The position numbers and the translations under genes were made by a program. A stretch of DNA of 64,000 nucleotides from Trichocoleus sp. (lineage in GTDB: Bacteria; Cyanobacteriota; Cyanobacteriia; Elainellales; Elainellaceae), in assembly GCA_036702865.1 (NCBI GenBank), contig DATNQD010000059.1:186001-250000 (forward strand), in the 5' to 3' direction. Shown here one piece after another: positions 26,437 to 35,863 of this stretch. Every line of letters begins with the position of its first letter. Position 1 is the first letter of the stretch. The notes beneath the pieces were generated by a model that did not search any database, was not told the DNA's origin, and saw nothing but the letters and a program-made list of their open reading frames with translations.

Positions 26437-27090
26437 ATGACTGAGCAAACACAAGCGCGTGATCTGTTTCGGGCGGCTTACGAAAACCGCTATACCTGGG
26501 ATAATAATTTTCCGGGCTACACAGCAGATGTTACTTATACGCGAGATGGTGTGGTGTACACGGCTAAAGTACGTGTCAACCCGAATATGAGTGCAGATGT
26601 CACTGATGTAGAAGACGAGCAGGCGAAAAAATCGATCGCGGCTCAAATGTGGGAAACGGCAATTCACCGAGTTCGACACAGTTTTGAGAAAACTCATGGA
26701 GAGAATACCTTCTCCTATGGCGAGACGGATGAGACGGGCGCAGTCGAAATTCTCATGAGCGGCAAGGCAGCAGGCGATCGATACAAGGTGCGCGATAACA
26801 TCGTGACGCTGGTTCACCGTCATATTCATGGAGTTGTCATCACGATTAACACCTTCAGCGTTCAGGAAACAGGCGAAGGATATCTATCGAGCCGCTATGA
26901 CTCGGTATATCATGACCCTAAGACAGGTGAGCAACGCGGCGGCGTTTCTATCTTTGAAGATGGATATGAAAAAGTTGGTGATTACTTTGTGCTGACGAGC
27001 CGTGTAATTGAAACAACAGACAAAGGACAGAAGCACACAGAAGATTTTAGTTTCTCTAATGTCAAGCTGCTTCAACCCGCAGTTGTCTAA
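26437..27090 (+). CDS. DUF3386-family cyanobacterial protein
   Basis: A soluble 217-residue protein recognised as the DUF3386 type found in cyanobacteria and plastids: TQARDLFRAAYENRYTWD at the N terminus, followed by beta-rich sequence ending in TEDFSFSNVKLLQPAVV. No catalytic motif is visible and no function is established that I know of. The ATG at 26437 directly follows a TTG in frame and was chosen. It lies between the kinase-TPR gene and nfu on the same strand, with gaps of nearly 200 bp on either side. Confidence 0.75.
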   Translation: MTEQTQARDLFRAAYENRYTWDNNFPGYTADVTYTRDGVVYTAKVRVNPNMSADVTDVEDEQAKKSIAAQMWETAIHRVRHSFEKTHGENTFSYGETDETGAVEILMSGKAAGDRYKVRDNIVTLVHRHIHGVVITINTFSVQETGEGYLSSRYDSVYHDPKTGEQRGGVSIFEDGYEKVGDYFVLTSRVIETTDKGQKHTEDFSFSNVKLLQPAVV

Positions 27091-27263
27091 ATTCCTTGTT
27101 AGATTTGGTATTTAGCATTGAAGTGAAGTATTGAAGTGGAGTGATGGAATCGATCGCATAAACCAATCTCCTGGTTTTCCACGCTCCAATGCTTTTAAGC
27201 ACTTCCTTATACAATTGAGATTGACAAAGACTCACAGAGATTAACGCAATTTTGGGCAGGTGA

Positions 27264-27506
27264 ATGATGCAAACAATGGAATTGACGAACGACAACGTAG
27301 AAAAGGTGCTTGATGATTTGCGCCCTTATCTCATCTCAGATGGCGGTAATGTGGAACTCGTCGAAATCGATGGTCCTGTTGTCAGGCTTCGGCTTCAAGG
27401 CGCTTGCGGTTCTTGCCCTAGCTCAACCATGACGCTGAGAATGGGGATCGAGCGGAGACTACGAGAATTTATTCCGGAAATTGTCGAAGTTGAGCAAGTT
27501 CTGTAG
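27264..27506 (+). CDS. nfu: NifU-like C-terminal domain protein (Nfu), Fe-S scaffold
   Basis: An 80-residue stand-alone Nfu domain that builds or carries [4Fe-4S]/[2Fe-2S] clusters for delivery to target proteins, in cyanobacteria notably photosystem I. The cluster-binding CxxC is in [12 protein letters not shown], and [11 protein letters not shown] is the conserved N-terminal segment. The length matches the cyanobacterial single-domain form. Two adjacent ATGs are possible starts. A strong Rho-independent terminator at 27559 ends the transcript. Confidence 0.95.
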   Translation: MMQTMELTNDNVEKVLDDLRPYLISDGGNVELVEIDGPVVRLRLQGACGSCPSSTMTLRMGIERRLREFIPEIVEVEQVL

Positions 27507-27558
27507 GCGACTATCTCCGGTTTACTTTTTTATCCATAGCAAAACAGGTAAGTTAGAG

Positions 27559-27593
27559 CAGGGAAGACGATCGGGTTTTCCCTGTTTGTTTTT
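27559..27593 (+). terminator. Rho-independent terminator of nfu
   Basis: CAGGGAA (27559-27565) and TTCCCTG (27578-27584) form a 7-bp stem with a 12-base loop containing a CGATCG palindrome, followed by TTTGTTTTT. Confidence 0.8.
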
Positions 27594-27640
27594 AGGCAAT
27601 TCTCCCCCGAATTGTAGATTATCCGTTGCTCCCAATCCTT

Positions 27641-29875
27641 ATGGCTCATCCTCTTTACGTTGCGTTTATCTGGCATCAACATCAGCCCCTTTATAAAAGT
27701 CGATTAACTGGCGAATATCGGCTGCCCTGGGTTCGGTTGCATGGTACGAAAGACTATCTCGATCTGGTGCTGCTGCTCGAAAAATTTCCGAAGCTACGCC
27801 AAACGGTAAATCTAGTTCCTTCGCTGATGATGCAGATTGAGGACTATGCAGCCGGAACGGCGTTCGACCCTTACTTGGCATTAGCACTGAAGCCAACGGA
27901 TAATCTGGATGAGTCAGCGAAACGCTTTATCATCAATCATTTCTTTGATGCCAATCATCACACGATGATCGATCCCTACCCTCGCTATAGCGAACTCTAC
28001 GAGCAGCGACAGGATAAAGGGCAGGATTGGTGTTTCGATCGGTGGGATGAACAGGCATACAGTGATTTGCTGGCATGGCATAACCTCGTCTGGTTTGATC
28101 CCCTCTTTTGGGATGATCCAGAGATTGCTCAATGGTTGGAACAGGGAAAGAACTTCACGCTGAGCGATCGACAGCGCATTTACTCCAAGCAGCGGCAGAT
28201 TCTCGGTCGCATTATCCCCCAACATCGCCAGATGCAGGAGAGGGGGCAATTGGAAGTGATTACTACCCCTTATACGCACCCCATTTTGCCCTTGCTGGCA
28301 GACACCAATGCTGGACGGGTCGCAGTGCCGCAAATGACGCTGCCAGAGCATCGCTTTCAGTTTGCCGAAGATATTCCGCGCCATCTAATCCGAGCCAAGC
28401 AGATGTATCAGGAGCGGTTTGGCTGTGATCCTCGTGGTTTGTGGCCCTCGGAGCAGTCAGTTAGCCCAGCCATTTTGCCTGATGTGGCGGCGCAGGGATT
28501 TCAGTGGCTCTGCTCTGATGAAGCTGTTTTAGGCTGGACAATTCAGCATTTCTTCCATCGAGATGCGACAGGGAACGTGCTGGAACCTGAATATCTCTAT
28601 CGTCCTTATCGACTGGCAACGCCACAAGGAGATTTGTCGATCGTCTTCCGTGATCACCGTTTGTCTGACTTGATTGGCTTCACCTATGGCGCAATGGAAC
28701 CCAAACGGGCGGCGGCTGACTTATCAGGGCATTTAGAAGCCATTTCGCGGATGCTCAAATCTCGGCAAAAATCTGGCAGCACTGCGCTGGAGCAACCCTG
28801 GCTGGTGACGATCGCCCTGGATGGCGAAAACTGCTGGGAATACTATCAGCAGGACGGCAAGCCTTTCTTAGAGAGCCTGTATCAAATTCTCAGTGACCAT
28901 TCTGGGATCGAACTGGTAACGGTTTCTGAGTATTTGGAAAAGTTCCCGCCAACCGAGAGTCTACCAAGCGATCGACTGCACAGCGGTTCCTGGGTTGATG
29001 GCAGCTTTACGACCTGGATTGGTGATCCAGCAAAAAATCGTGCCTGGGATTACTTGACCGAAGCGCGATCGGTGCTGGCAAGCTATCCGGAAGCCACTGA
29101 GCAAAACAATCCGGAAGCCTGGGAAGCGCTCTATGCGGCAGAAGGATCTGATTGGTTCTGGTGGTTTGGTGAAGGGCATTCTTCAAATCAAGATGCCATG
29201 TTTGACCAGCTTTTCCGCGAACACTTAATTGCGCTATATCGTGCCTTAAATCATCCGTTTCCCAGCTACCTGCGGCAATATGTGGAAGACCACACGTCTA
29301 ACGGCAACCATCGTCCGCTGAGCTACATTCATCCCACGATCGATGGACAGGGCGACGAGCAAGACTGGGACAAAGCTGGCCGGATTGAAATCGGTGGGGC
29401 GAGAGGCACAATGCATCAAAGTAGCGTTGTCCAACGGCTCTGGTATGGCGTTGATCACTTAAATTTCTATCTGCGAGTTGACTTTAAAACAGGGGCAAGA
29501 CCAGGCATTGATTTTCCGCCAGAAGTGCATCTGCTGTGGTTTTATCCCGATCGCCCCATGCATAATAGCCCTGCTCCGCTTGCCGAACTGCTAGACGAGC
29601 CACCGCTGAATTACCAGTTCCATCACCATTTGGGCATCCATCTACCAACAAAATCGAGTTGGTTCCAGGAAGCAACGGATCATTCGCAGTGGCAAATTCA
29701 CCGTAGCCGTGCCCAGGTTGCCTTTGATACTTGCTTAGAGGTTGCTGTTCCCTGGGCAGATTTGCAAGAGGTTGAGCCAGATTGGTCGCTGCGACTGGTG
29801 GTAATGCTGGGTGATGAAGGACGCTATGTCGGCTATCTACCCGAAAGTGAACTGATTCCGGTCGATGTTCCCTAA
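27641..29875 (+). CDS. Glycoside hydrolase family 57 protein
   Basis: A 744-residue GH57 enzyme, a family that contains alpha-amylases, branching enzymes and 4-alpha-glucanotransferases. The N-terminal motif FIWHQHQPLY is diagnostic, and GLWPSEQSVSP, where the Glu is the expected nucleophile region, and the ALDGENCWEYY segment are further family landmarks. The C-terminal ~150 residues form a separate beta-rich domain. The ATG at 27641 starts directly at MAHPLYVAF and is preferred over the upstream TTG. The Uma2-type gene follows after only 6 bp. With malQ elsewhere in the window it points to glycogen or maltodextrin metabolism, but substrate is not certain. Confidence 0.88.
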   Translation: MAHPLYVAFIWHQHQPLYKSRLTGEYRLPWVRLHGTKDYLDLVLLLEKFPKLRQTVNLVPSLMMQIEDYAAGTAFDPYLALALKPTDNLDESAKRFIINHFFDANHHTMIDPYPRYSELYEQRQDKGQDWCFDRWDEQAYSDLLAWHNLVWFDPLFWDDPEIAQWLEQGKNFTLSDRQRIYSKQRQILGRIIPQHRQMQERGQLEVITTPYTHPILPLLADTNAGRVAVPQMTLPEHRFQFAEDIPRHLIRAKQMYQERFGCDPRGLWPSEQSVSPAILPDVAAQGFQWLCSDEAVLGWTIQHFFHRDATGNVLEPEYLYRPYRLATPQGDLSIVFRDHRLSDLIGFTYGAMEPKRAAADLSGHLEAISRMLKSRQKSGSTALEQPWLVTIALDGENCWEYYQQDGKPFLESLYQILSDHSGIELVTVSEYLEKFPPTESLPSDRLHSGSWVDGSFTTWIGDPAKNRAWDYLTEARSVLASYPEATEQNNPEAWEALYAAEGSDWFWWFGEGHSSNQDAMFDQLFREHLIALYRALNHPFPSYLRQYVEDHTSNGNHRPLSYIHPTIDGQGDEQDWDKAGRIEIGGARGTMHQSSVVQRLWYGVDHLNFYLRVDFKTGARPGIDFPPEVHLLWFYPDRPMHNSPAPLAELLDEPPLNYQFHHHLGIHLPTKSSWFQEATDHSQWQIHRSRAQVAFDTCLEVAVPWADLQEVEPDWSLRLVVMLGDEGRYVGYLPESELIPVDVP

Positions 29876-29881
29876 TCCGCT

Positions 29882-30592
29882 ATGCTGCACTACGACCCCC
29901 GCCACTGTTTGCCCTCCTCGGCTGAACTGCCCGACTCAGACGACACGCCTGTGGATAATGAACTGCAAAACCTGATTCCTAATCTGCTGGCATCAGTGCT
30001 GGCAATGGCGTGGAGCGATCGAACCGATTGGTTCTTTGGGGTTGATATGGGCATTTACTATGCGCCCAGTGAGCCGCCGATCGTACCAGATGGGTTCCTT
30101 AGTTTGGGGGTCGATCGCTTTGTTGATAGTGAGGGACGGCTCAGCTATGTGCTGTGGGAGGAAGACGGAATTGCCCCAACTCTGGCGTTAGAAGTTGTCT
30201 CGAAGACCTACGGCGGCGAATATGAGCAGAAAAAGCAAACCTACGCTCAGTTAGGCATTTTGTATTATGCCATTTATGTTCCAAGTCGCCGTTACCGTCG
30301 CAAACGGAATCCTTTAGAGGTCTACAAGCTCACGGGTGGGGAATATCTCCTGCAACCCGACGATCGCGTTTGGCTCCCGGAAGTGGGGTTGGCGATTGGG
30401 AGAGAGGAAGGCAGCTATCAGGGCAGAACCAGGGAATGGCTCTATTGGTACGATCGAGAGGGTCGGCGGTTGCTAACTCCAGAAGAAGCCGTTAGTCAGG
30501 CAGAACAGCTTGCCTTAGAGGAACGCCAAAGAGCCGATCGGTTAGCAGCAAAGCTGAGAGAGCTGGGGATTGATCCAGGATCGATTGAGTGA
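29882..30592 (+). CDS. Uma2-family (DUF820) PD-(D/E)XK nuclease-fold protein
   Basis: The 236-residue protein is of the Uma2/DUF820 type that is greatly expanded in cyanobacteria. The nuclease-fold motifs are visible as VPDGFLSLG (the PD), then ALEVVSKTYGGEYEQKK (the E-x-x-SK with catalytic Glu and Lys). A C-terminal helical tail (QAEQLALEERQRADRLAAKL) may form a coiled coil. No biological role is firmly established for these proteins. The gene starts 6 bp after the GH57 stop, so translational coupling is likely, though no functional link is obvious. Confidence 0.85.
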   Translation: MLHYDPRHCLPSSAELPDSDDTPVDNELQNLIPNLLASVLAMAWSDRTDWFFGVDMGIYYAPSEPPIVPDGFLSLGVDRFVDSEGRLSYVLWEEDGIAPTLALEVVSKTYGGEYEQKKQTYAQLGILYYAIYVPSRRYRRKRNPLEVYKLTGGEYLLQPDDRVWLPEVGLAIGREEGSYQGRTREWLYWYDREGRRLLTPEEAVSQAEQLALEERQRADRLAAKLRELGIDPGSIE

Positions 30593-30750
30593 GTCATTTA
30601 CATTTGCGCTGGACATATACTTTCTAACTACATCTGTCCCTCTAAAGAAGCTGTCTTGCGACAAGATTCCTTCCGCAAGGGGGAAGATTTTGTTTACCCT
30701 TGAAAGGATAGACGATCGCAAATGATGACCGAGAGGCAGGGGCAATCCTG

Positions 30751-33639
30751 ATGAGACAAAAGCATTCGATGTTCTTGGCATGGGCTTCGCGGAGTGGAAT
30801 GATGCTCTCCACGATGCTGCTGTGGATAGGAATGGTGCAGCAACCCGCTCAGAGCAAAACGATTCATGGCTCATCAGAGGTACTGATTGCTCAGAGCTTA
30901 TCGCCAACGGAACGGCAAGAACTCGATCGCCTGCGGCAGTTAAACCAGACAACGACTCTGTTTAACATTATGCTGGGCGTGCTGGCGGTGTTGCTGGCAT
31001 CGGCAATGGTGGGACTCTATACGCTTCGCCGATCGGTAATTCGAGAAGTGACGGCGCTCGTTAAATCACATCTCAATGAATTGAGCGATCTGGAAACGCA
31101 GATTGGGAAAGCGAAACAAGAGATTCATCGGCTCTTGAAAGACTACGAAAACTATGCGGCTGATTTGGGCGACGATGCCGAGGCGTTTCAGCAAGAAATT
31201 GAAGACAAGCGGGGCAGTTTATCAAAATTGATGGCAGATGCTTCCCAGCGTAAGCATGAGCTATTAAACGGGTTAGAACAGCAGCTCAGAACGGCACAGC
31301 AAAGGCTTGAGGAAGGCGAAACTGAGTTTGCGAATACGCTTGGTGAGCTTCAGCTAACGGTGCAGGCGCAGAAAGATAAATCGCTGCAAACCCTTTCAGC
31401 ATCAGAGGTAGAATTTGCTGCCCGGTTAACGGAGCTTCAATCCGACGCGCAAGTTCATCGAGAAGCAACGCTGCGGCAGTTGGGGCAGATGGTATCAGAG
31501 CTTTCGCCCTATCTCACCGAGTTGCGGGTCACGACTCAGAATCAGGTGGATCAAGAGAAAGCAGGGATTCTCGATCGCATACGGCAGCAGCAGTCTGATT
31601 GGGCAGGCAGTCTGTCTCAAATTGAACGAGAAACCAGCGATCGCCGCAATCAGCTATTTGAGTCGCTGGAAAAACTGCGCCTGGATGTCACACTCCAACT
31701 GACTCAACTGAGCGCAGACACGCAAGGACAACGAGAAGCGATTCGGAAAACGCTAGAACAGGTTTATGCAGAACTCTCGAATCAGCGATCGAATCTGGAA
31801 AGCGAAATTCAATCTCAGCGAGACAACATCCGGCTGAATCTGGCTCAATTGACTACCGATTTTGCTGTGCAGCGATCGGAGTGGCAAACCGAGGCAGTCA
31901 ATCAGCAGGCGCAGATGCGGCAAAACCTGGAGCGGCTGGAGTCAGAACTGACCAACCGGATTCGGGAGCTGCAAGCCGATGCCCAAACGCAGCGAGATGG
32001 CATTCAGCGCAACCTGGCTCAACTGGATGCAGTGCTTGCAACTCAGCAGCGAGAATTAGAATTTGCGGCACAGCATAAACAAGCCGATCTACAGCGCATT
32101 TTTACCGGGTTAGAGTCGGAAATTTCTCAGAAGCAAGCGGAATTGCAGGCAGCCACCGAGACAAAGAAAACCGAGCTTCAGCAAGTCTTAGAACGGATTG
32201 AGTCTGACTTTGCGGCGCAACGAGCCGATCTTCAGGTGGATGCTCAGGCGAAGAAAGAGGAACTGCGGCAAACGATCGCCCAGCTTGAATCTGAGTTTAC
32301 AGACCAGATGACTCAATTGCAGGTGAGTGGCAAGGAACGCCGCGATCAGATTATGCAAAACCTGGAGAAGGCAGAAGGCGATCTGGTCAACCAACTCTCG
32401 ACGCTCAAGGCAGATGTGCAAGGGCAGCGTGAGAAGATTCGCCAAAACCTGGAACGATTGGAGTCTCGCTTCGCCGAACAGCTTGCAGCCTTCCAAACTG
32501 ATGCTGAAGCACAGCGACAAACGGCACTGCAAAATCTTCAGGCCCTCGAATCCGAGATCGCCAATCAGCTAAGAGCTTTAGAATCAGACGCACAGGCGCA
32601 GAAAGACCAGATCCTCAAGCGACTGTCAGACCTTTCGCCTCAGTTCATTGCCGAGTCTTTTGTGGCAGATGTGCGCCAAAACCTACAAAATCTGACCGAG
32701 CAATACAACATTCTCAAGTCCACGCAGCCTGAACTGTTTTTCCGTCCCGAAGACTACATTCAGCAGGGCTTTACCCTCTTTGCCGAAGGACGCTTTGAGG
32801 AGGCGATCGGGCAATATGACAAAGCCCTGGCTTCCCGACCGGATGATGCTCAAATTTGGCTGAGTCGAGGTCGCGCCTTAGAAGAAATGAAGCGATTTGA
32901 GGGAGCATTGTCGGCATACGATCGCGTGACCAAACTCCAGCCCACCAATGCAGCCGCCTGGTATCAGCAGGGAAATGTTTTGCGCGAACTCAAACAGTAT
33001 GACGCAGCCCTGGCAGCCTTCGATCGCGCTGTTGAGCTGCAGCCCCAAGACTACAAAGCCTGGCTGAATCGGGGCATTGTCTTGAGTCGATCGAAGCAGC
33101 ATGAAGAGGCATTAACTTCTTTTGATAAAGCACTGGAAATTAAGCCAGACTATACCGAAGCCTTGGTGAATCGCGGTGTGGCGTTGGGTGTGCTGCAGCG
33201 TTCTCAGGAAGCGTTTGAATCATTCGATCGCGCCACTCAATCCGATCCGGAAGACAGCACAGCTTGGCTAAACCGAGGGCTGGCACTGCTAGAAATGGAA
33301 CGCTATCAAGATGCAGTTGCCTCTTTAGAGAAAGTGACGGATCTCAAGCCTGACCATGCCAAAGCCTGGGATAGTCGCGGCTATGCGCTGCTGCAATTGG
33401 GACGCGATAAAGAAGCGATCGCCAACTTCAACCGAGCGATTAAAGCAAAACCTGATTACGCCAGTGCCTACTACAACAAGGCAAGCTGCTATGTGCTGCA
33501 AGGCGAAACAGATCTGGCGTTAGAAAACTTGCAGAAGGCGATCGAGCTGAATCCGAAGTACCGCAGGGAAGCCAAAGCAGACTCCAGCTTTAAGGAATTG
33601 GCAGGAGACGATTGGTTTCAGGAGATGACTGAAGGATAA
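30751..33639 (+). CDS. Membrane protein with a 29-residue-repeat coiled coil and eight TPRs
   Basis: The 962-residue protein has an N-terminal hydrophobic segment (residues ~10-30), a second span at ~68-90 (LFNIMLGVLAVLLASAMVGLY), and then a long Gln/Glu/Arg-rich coiled coil. From residue 199 to 608 the coil consists of 14 consecutive units, nearly all exactly 29 residues long, with a consensus like ELQxDAQxQRxxIxQNLxxLESE. The spacing equals 7+11+11, a left/right-balanced coil. The C terminus (residues ~665-950) holds eight 34-residue TPRs. The layout suggests a long stalk that holds a TPR platform away from a membrane. Function is unknown. Confidence 0.82.
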   Translation: MRQKHSMFLAWASRSGMMLSTMLLWIGMVQQPAQSKTIHGSSEVLIAQSLSPTERQELDRLRQLNQTTTLFNIMLGVLAVLLASAMVGLYTLRRSVIREVTALVKSHLNELSDLETQIGKAKQEIHRLLKDYENYAADLGDDAEAFQQEIEDKRGSLSKLMADASQRKHELLNGLEQQLRTAQQRLEEGETEFANTLGELQLTVQAQKDKSLQTLSASEVEFAARLTELQSDAQVHREATLRQLGQMVSELSPYLTELRVTTQNQVDQEKAGILDRIRQQQSDWAGSLSQIERETSDRRNQLFESLEKLRLDVTLQLTQLSADTQGQREAIRKTLEQVYAELSNQRSNLESEIQSQRDNIRLNLAQLTTDFAVQRSEWQTEAVNQQAQMRQNLERLESELTNRIRELQADAQTQRDGIQRNLAQLDAVLATQQRELEFAAQHKQADLQRIFTGLESEISQKQAELQAATETKKTELQQVLERIESDFAAQRADLQVDAQAKKEELRQTIAQLESEFTDQMTQLQVSGKERRDQIMQNLEKAEGDLVNQLSTLKADVQGQREKIRQNLERLESRFAEQLAAFQTDAEAQRQTALQNLQALESEIANQLRALESDAQAQKDQILKRLSDLSPQFIAESFVADVRQNLQNLTEQYNILKSTQPELFFRPEDYIQQGFTLFAEGRFEEAIGQYDKALASRPDDAQIWLSRGRALEEMKRFEGALSAYDRVTKLQPTNAAAWYQQGNVLRELKQYDAALAAFDRAVELQPQDYKAWLNRGIVLSRSKQHEEALTSFDKALEIKPDYTEALVNRGVALGVLQRSQEAFESFDRATQSDPEDSTAWLNRGLALLEMERYQDAVASLEKVTDLKPDHAKAWDSRGYALLQLGRDKEAIANFNRAIKAKPDYASAYYNKASCYVLQGETDLALENLQKAIELNPKYRREAKADSSFKELAGDDWFQEMTEG

Positions 33640-33648
33640 CCCGTTCAC

Positions 33649-35421
33649 TCAGAATCGCTGCTGGATATATTGCAAAATGCCGCGAGCAATTGCTTCTGCC
33701 ATTTGGTTGCGGAAATTGGGGTTAGAGAGCAGGCGGGCATCCTCGGCTCCGGTGACAAAACCCACTTCAACCAGCGCAGCAGGCATACGAGTATTGCGTA
33801 GCACATAGAAGCGGGCGGAGCGAACCCCCCGGTCTTCCATATTGGTGGTCTGGATGATGTTGTTTTGGATGATTCGTGCCAGGTCTTGTCCGGCATCCGT
33901 GTAATAGTAGGTTTCTGCTCCGTTCACATCAGGGCGGCTGAGGCTGATGGAGTTGGCATGAATGCTAACAAACAAATTGGCTCTGGATTGATTCGCAAGC
34001 TGGACTCTAGGTTCCAGGTCAATTTCGCGTTCGTCGGTGCGAGTCAAAATTGCCTGTACGCCCTGTTGCTCCAGCAGCTCAGCAACTCGTTTGGCGATCG
34101 GCAGCACAATATCGGTTTCTCGTAGACCGCCAATCCCAACGGCTCCCGGATCGCGTCCCCCATGACCTGGGTCGATCGCCACAGAAATGCGGCTGTTGTT
34201 GACATTGGGTAGGGGTGTGCCTGCGGTGGAGTTGCGTCTGGGCGTCGGTGCGGGCGTCAGCCCACTGGATTGAGCCGGAATGCGGCGACCTTGAAAGTCT
34301 AAGGCAATGGCTTGGTCGGTCGATCGCACTGCACCCACAACAATTCCAGCAGCCGGGAGAAACTGAATTGTGACAGTATTTGTATCACTTTGGCGGGCAC
34401 GAAATCTTAAAAATGGACTGTTGGAATTTGCCTGCGGTTGAGCGGCATTGTTGGCAAGACGGGCATTCGGAATCGTGATCTGATATTCCGCACTTGATCG
34501 ATCCCATCCACTATTAACATTAGCGATCGATCGGTTAGCGCGGATCAAAAGCTGTCCACCGTTCCCTGCGAGTTCGATCGCCTGAATCGTAGCAGGCTGG
34601 TTGGGGTCAGGACGAGAATTTGTGAGCGATCGGGAATCATTCGGTCGTTGGGTTGCGGTAACGCTGTGACCGGGAATCAAAACAATGCCACCGAGATTTG
34701 TGGCGTTAATACGCCAGTCGGAATTGCTATCGCTCAAGTTCAGCGTGATGGTGGCTGTCGGAGGCGTATCGCTGGATTGAGCAAACTGAATATTTTCTAC
34801 GCCATAGCGATCGACCGTGACTTCGCGCTGCGTCAGTTGGGGTGAAAGGGCAGTATCTTCCAGTTCCAGAATCAGACGGCGGCGATCGTCTTCCCATCGC
34901 TGTTGGATTTCGGGTGTGGCTCCTTGAGTCCGGACAAACAACCCATCGGGCGTAATTCGCAGTTCTCCAATCTGAGTTGCGGCTGGTGTGGTGGGAGTTA
35001 CAGTCTGAGGAACAGCTTGAGCAGTTTGCGTCAACTGAGGCGTAGGAATCTGGACAGACCACTGCGTTGGCGTTGTGCCCCGAACTCGTACCTGCTGCGG
35101 ATCGATCGTATAGCCCGGACTCAGCTCCACGACAATGCGCGTTGTTTCAGCATCAAACTGAGCCACCCGAATCGATTGAATTGTTCCATTTCCGGGCTGA
35201 TTGACTCTGGGGCGATCGAGCCTTGTAGCGGGGAGGTCAATCACCAGGCGCGTTGGATTCAACAATAGCTGCACTCTGGGCTGTACGCCTTCATCTGTGC
35301 TGAATGTGAGGCGGTTGTTGTCAAACTGCCAGGATTGAAGCCTGCCTGCCTGGGCTGGATTGGACAACAGCATGATGCTAAACGCACCAGCCAAGCTAGA
35401 AAGGAGCCAGTGAGCTTTCAC
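33649..35421 (-). CDS. amiC: N-acetylmuramoyl-L-alanine amidase with AMIN domains (AmiC type)
   Basis: A periplasmic 590-residue peptidoglycan amidase that cleaves septal peptidoglycan. It has a signal peptide ending near QAG, an N-terminal AMIN domain (~30-125), probably a further AMIN-like region (~155-385), a Pro/Thr-rich linker and a C-terminal Amidase_3 domain (~405-590). Zinc ligands and catalytic Glu are visible: DPGHGGRDPG (His), RETDI (Glu), SIHANS (His) and VEVGFVTG (Glu). The GTG start has AGGAG about 10 bases upstream. It is convergent with the coiled-coil/TPR gene, with only 9 bp between the stops. Confidence 0.92.
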   Translation of the reverse strand: MKAHWLLSSLAGAFSIMLLSNPAQAGRLQSWQFDNNRLTFSTDEGVQPRVQLLLNPTRLVIDLPATRLDRPRVNQPGNGTIQSIRVAQFDAETTRIVVELSPGYTIDPQQVRVRGTTPTQWSVQIPTPQLTQTAQAVPQTVTPTTPAATQIGELRITPDGLFVRTQGATPEIQQRWEDDRRRLILELEDTALSPQLTQREVTVDRYGVENIQFAQSSDTPPTATITLNLSDSNSDWRINATNLGGIVLIPGHSVTATQRPNDSRSLTNSRPDPNQPATIQAIELAGNGGQLLIRANRSIANVNSGWDRSSAEYQITIPNARLANNAAQPQANSNSPFLRFRARQSDTNTVTIQFLPAAGIVVGAVRSTDQAIALDFQGRRIPAQSSGLTPAPTPRRNSTAGTPLPNVNNSRISVAIDPGHGGRDPGAVGIGGLRETDIVLPIAKRVAELLEQQGVQAILTRTDEREIDLEPRVQLANQSRANLFVSIHANSISLSRPDVNGAETYYYTDAGQDLARIIQNNIIQTTNMEDRGVRSARFYVLRNTRMPAALVEVGFVTGAEDARLLSNPNFRNQMAEAIARGILQYIQQRF

Positions 35422-35863
35422 GGATTCGAGTTCTCCTAGTGAATCTTGAGCGAAATCAATGGGTCAACGAACGATAAAAGAAACGGCGATCGGCTTGAAA
35501 AACGAATTTTAGGAACCGCAAATCATGACTTGACTTCGGTAATCGTCATTTCAAGGATCGTTATTTTTGCTGCACATCGCAGATAGTCTACCTTGTTCGG
35601 GTCGATCGCCCAACCTGCTCACACCACGCTGAAGTTAAGACTGGTTCCAGCGATCGAGGTTCCCGACTGCGAAGTTAAAGTTCAGTTAATTCGGTTCATA
35701 AAGAACCGTTTAGAGAATGCTGCTCAGCAATCCTACCAGAAAACGAAAGCCCCCCGGTATAAAACCAGGAGGCAAGAATCAGGGTGCATCTACCACTTCT
35801 TCCTTCCAGGATTTAGGGGACGCATCAGGACGATTTAGAGATAAATCTGTGATTTGCACTACA
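35422..35863. other. Intergenic region between the amidase and WG-repeat genes
   Basis: About 440 bases between two minus-strand genes. It contains the probable terminator of the WG-repeat gene (35749-35773) and should hold the amidase promoter. Short open frames on the plus strand here lack any recognisable domain or Shine-Dalgarno and were not called. Confidence 0.5.
35749..35773 (-). terminator. Probable terminator downstream of the WG-repeat gene
   Basis: On the minus strand GCCTCCTGGT pairs, with two mismatches, with ACCGGGGGGC around a 5-base loop, and is followed by TTTCGTTTTC. It lies about 90 bp after the WG-repeat stop codon. Confidence 0.6.
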
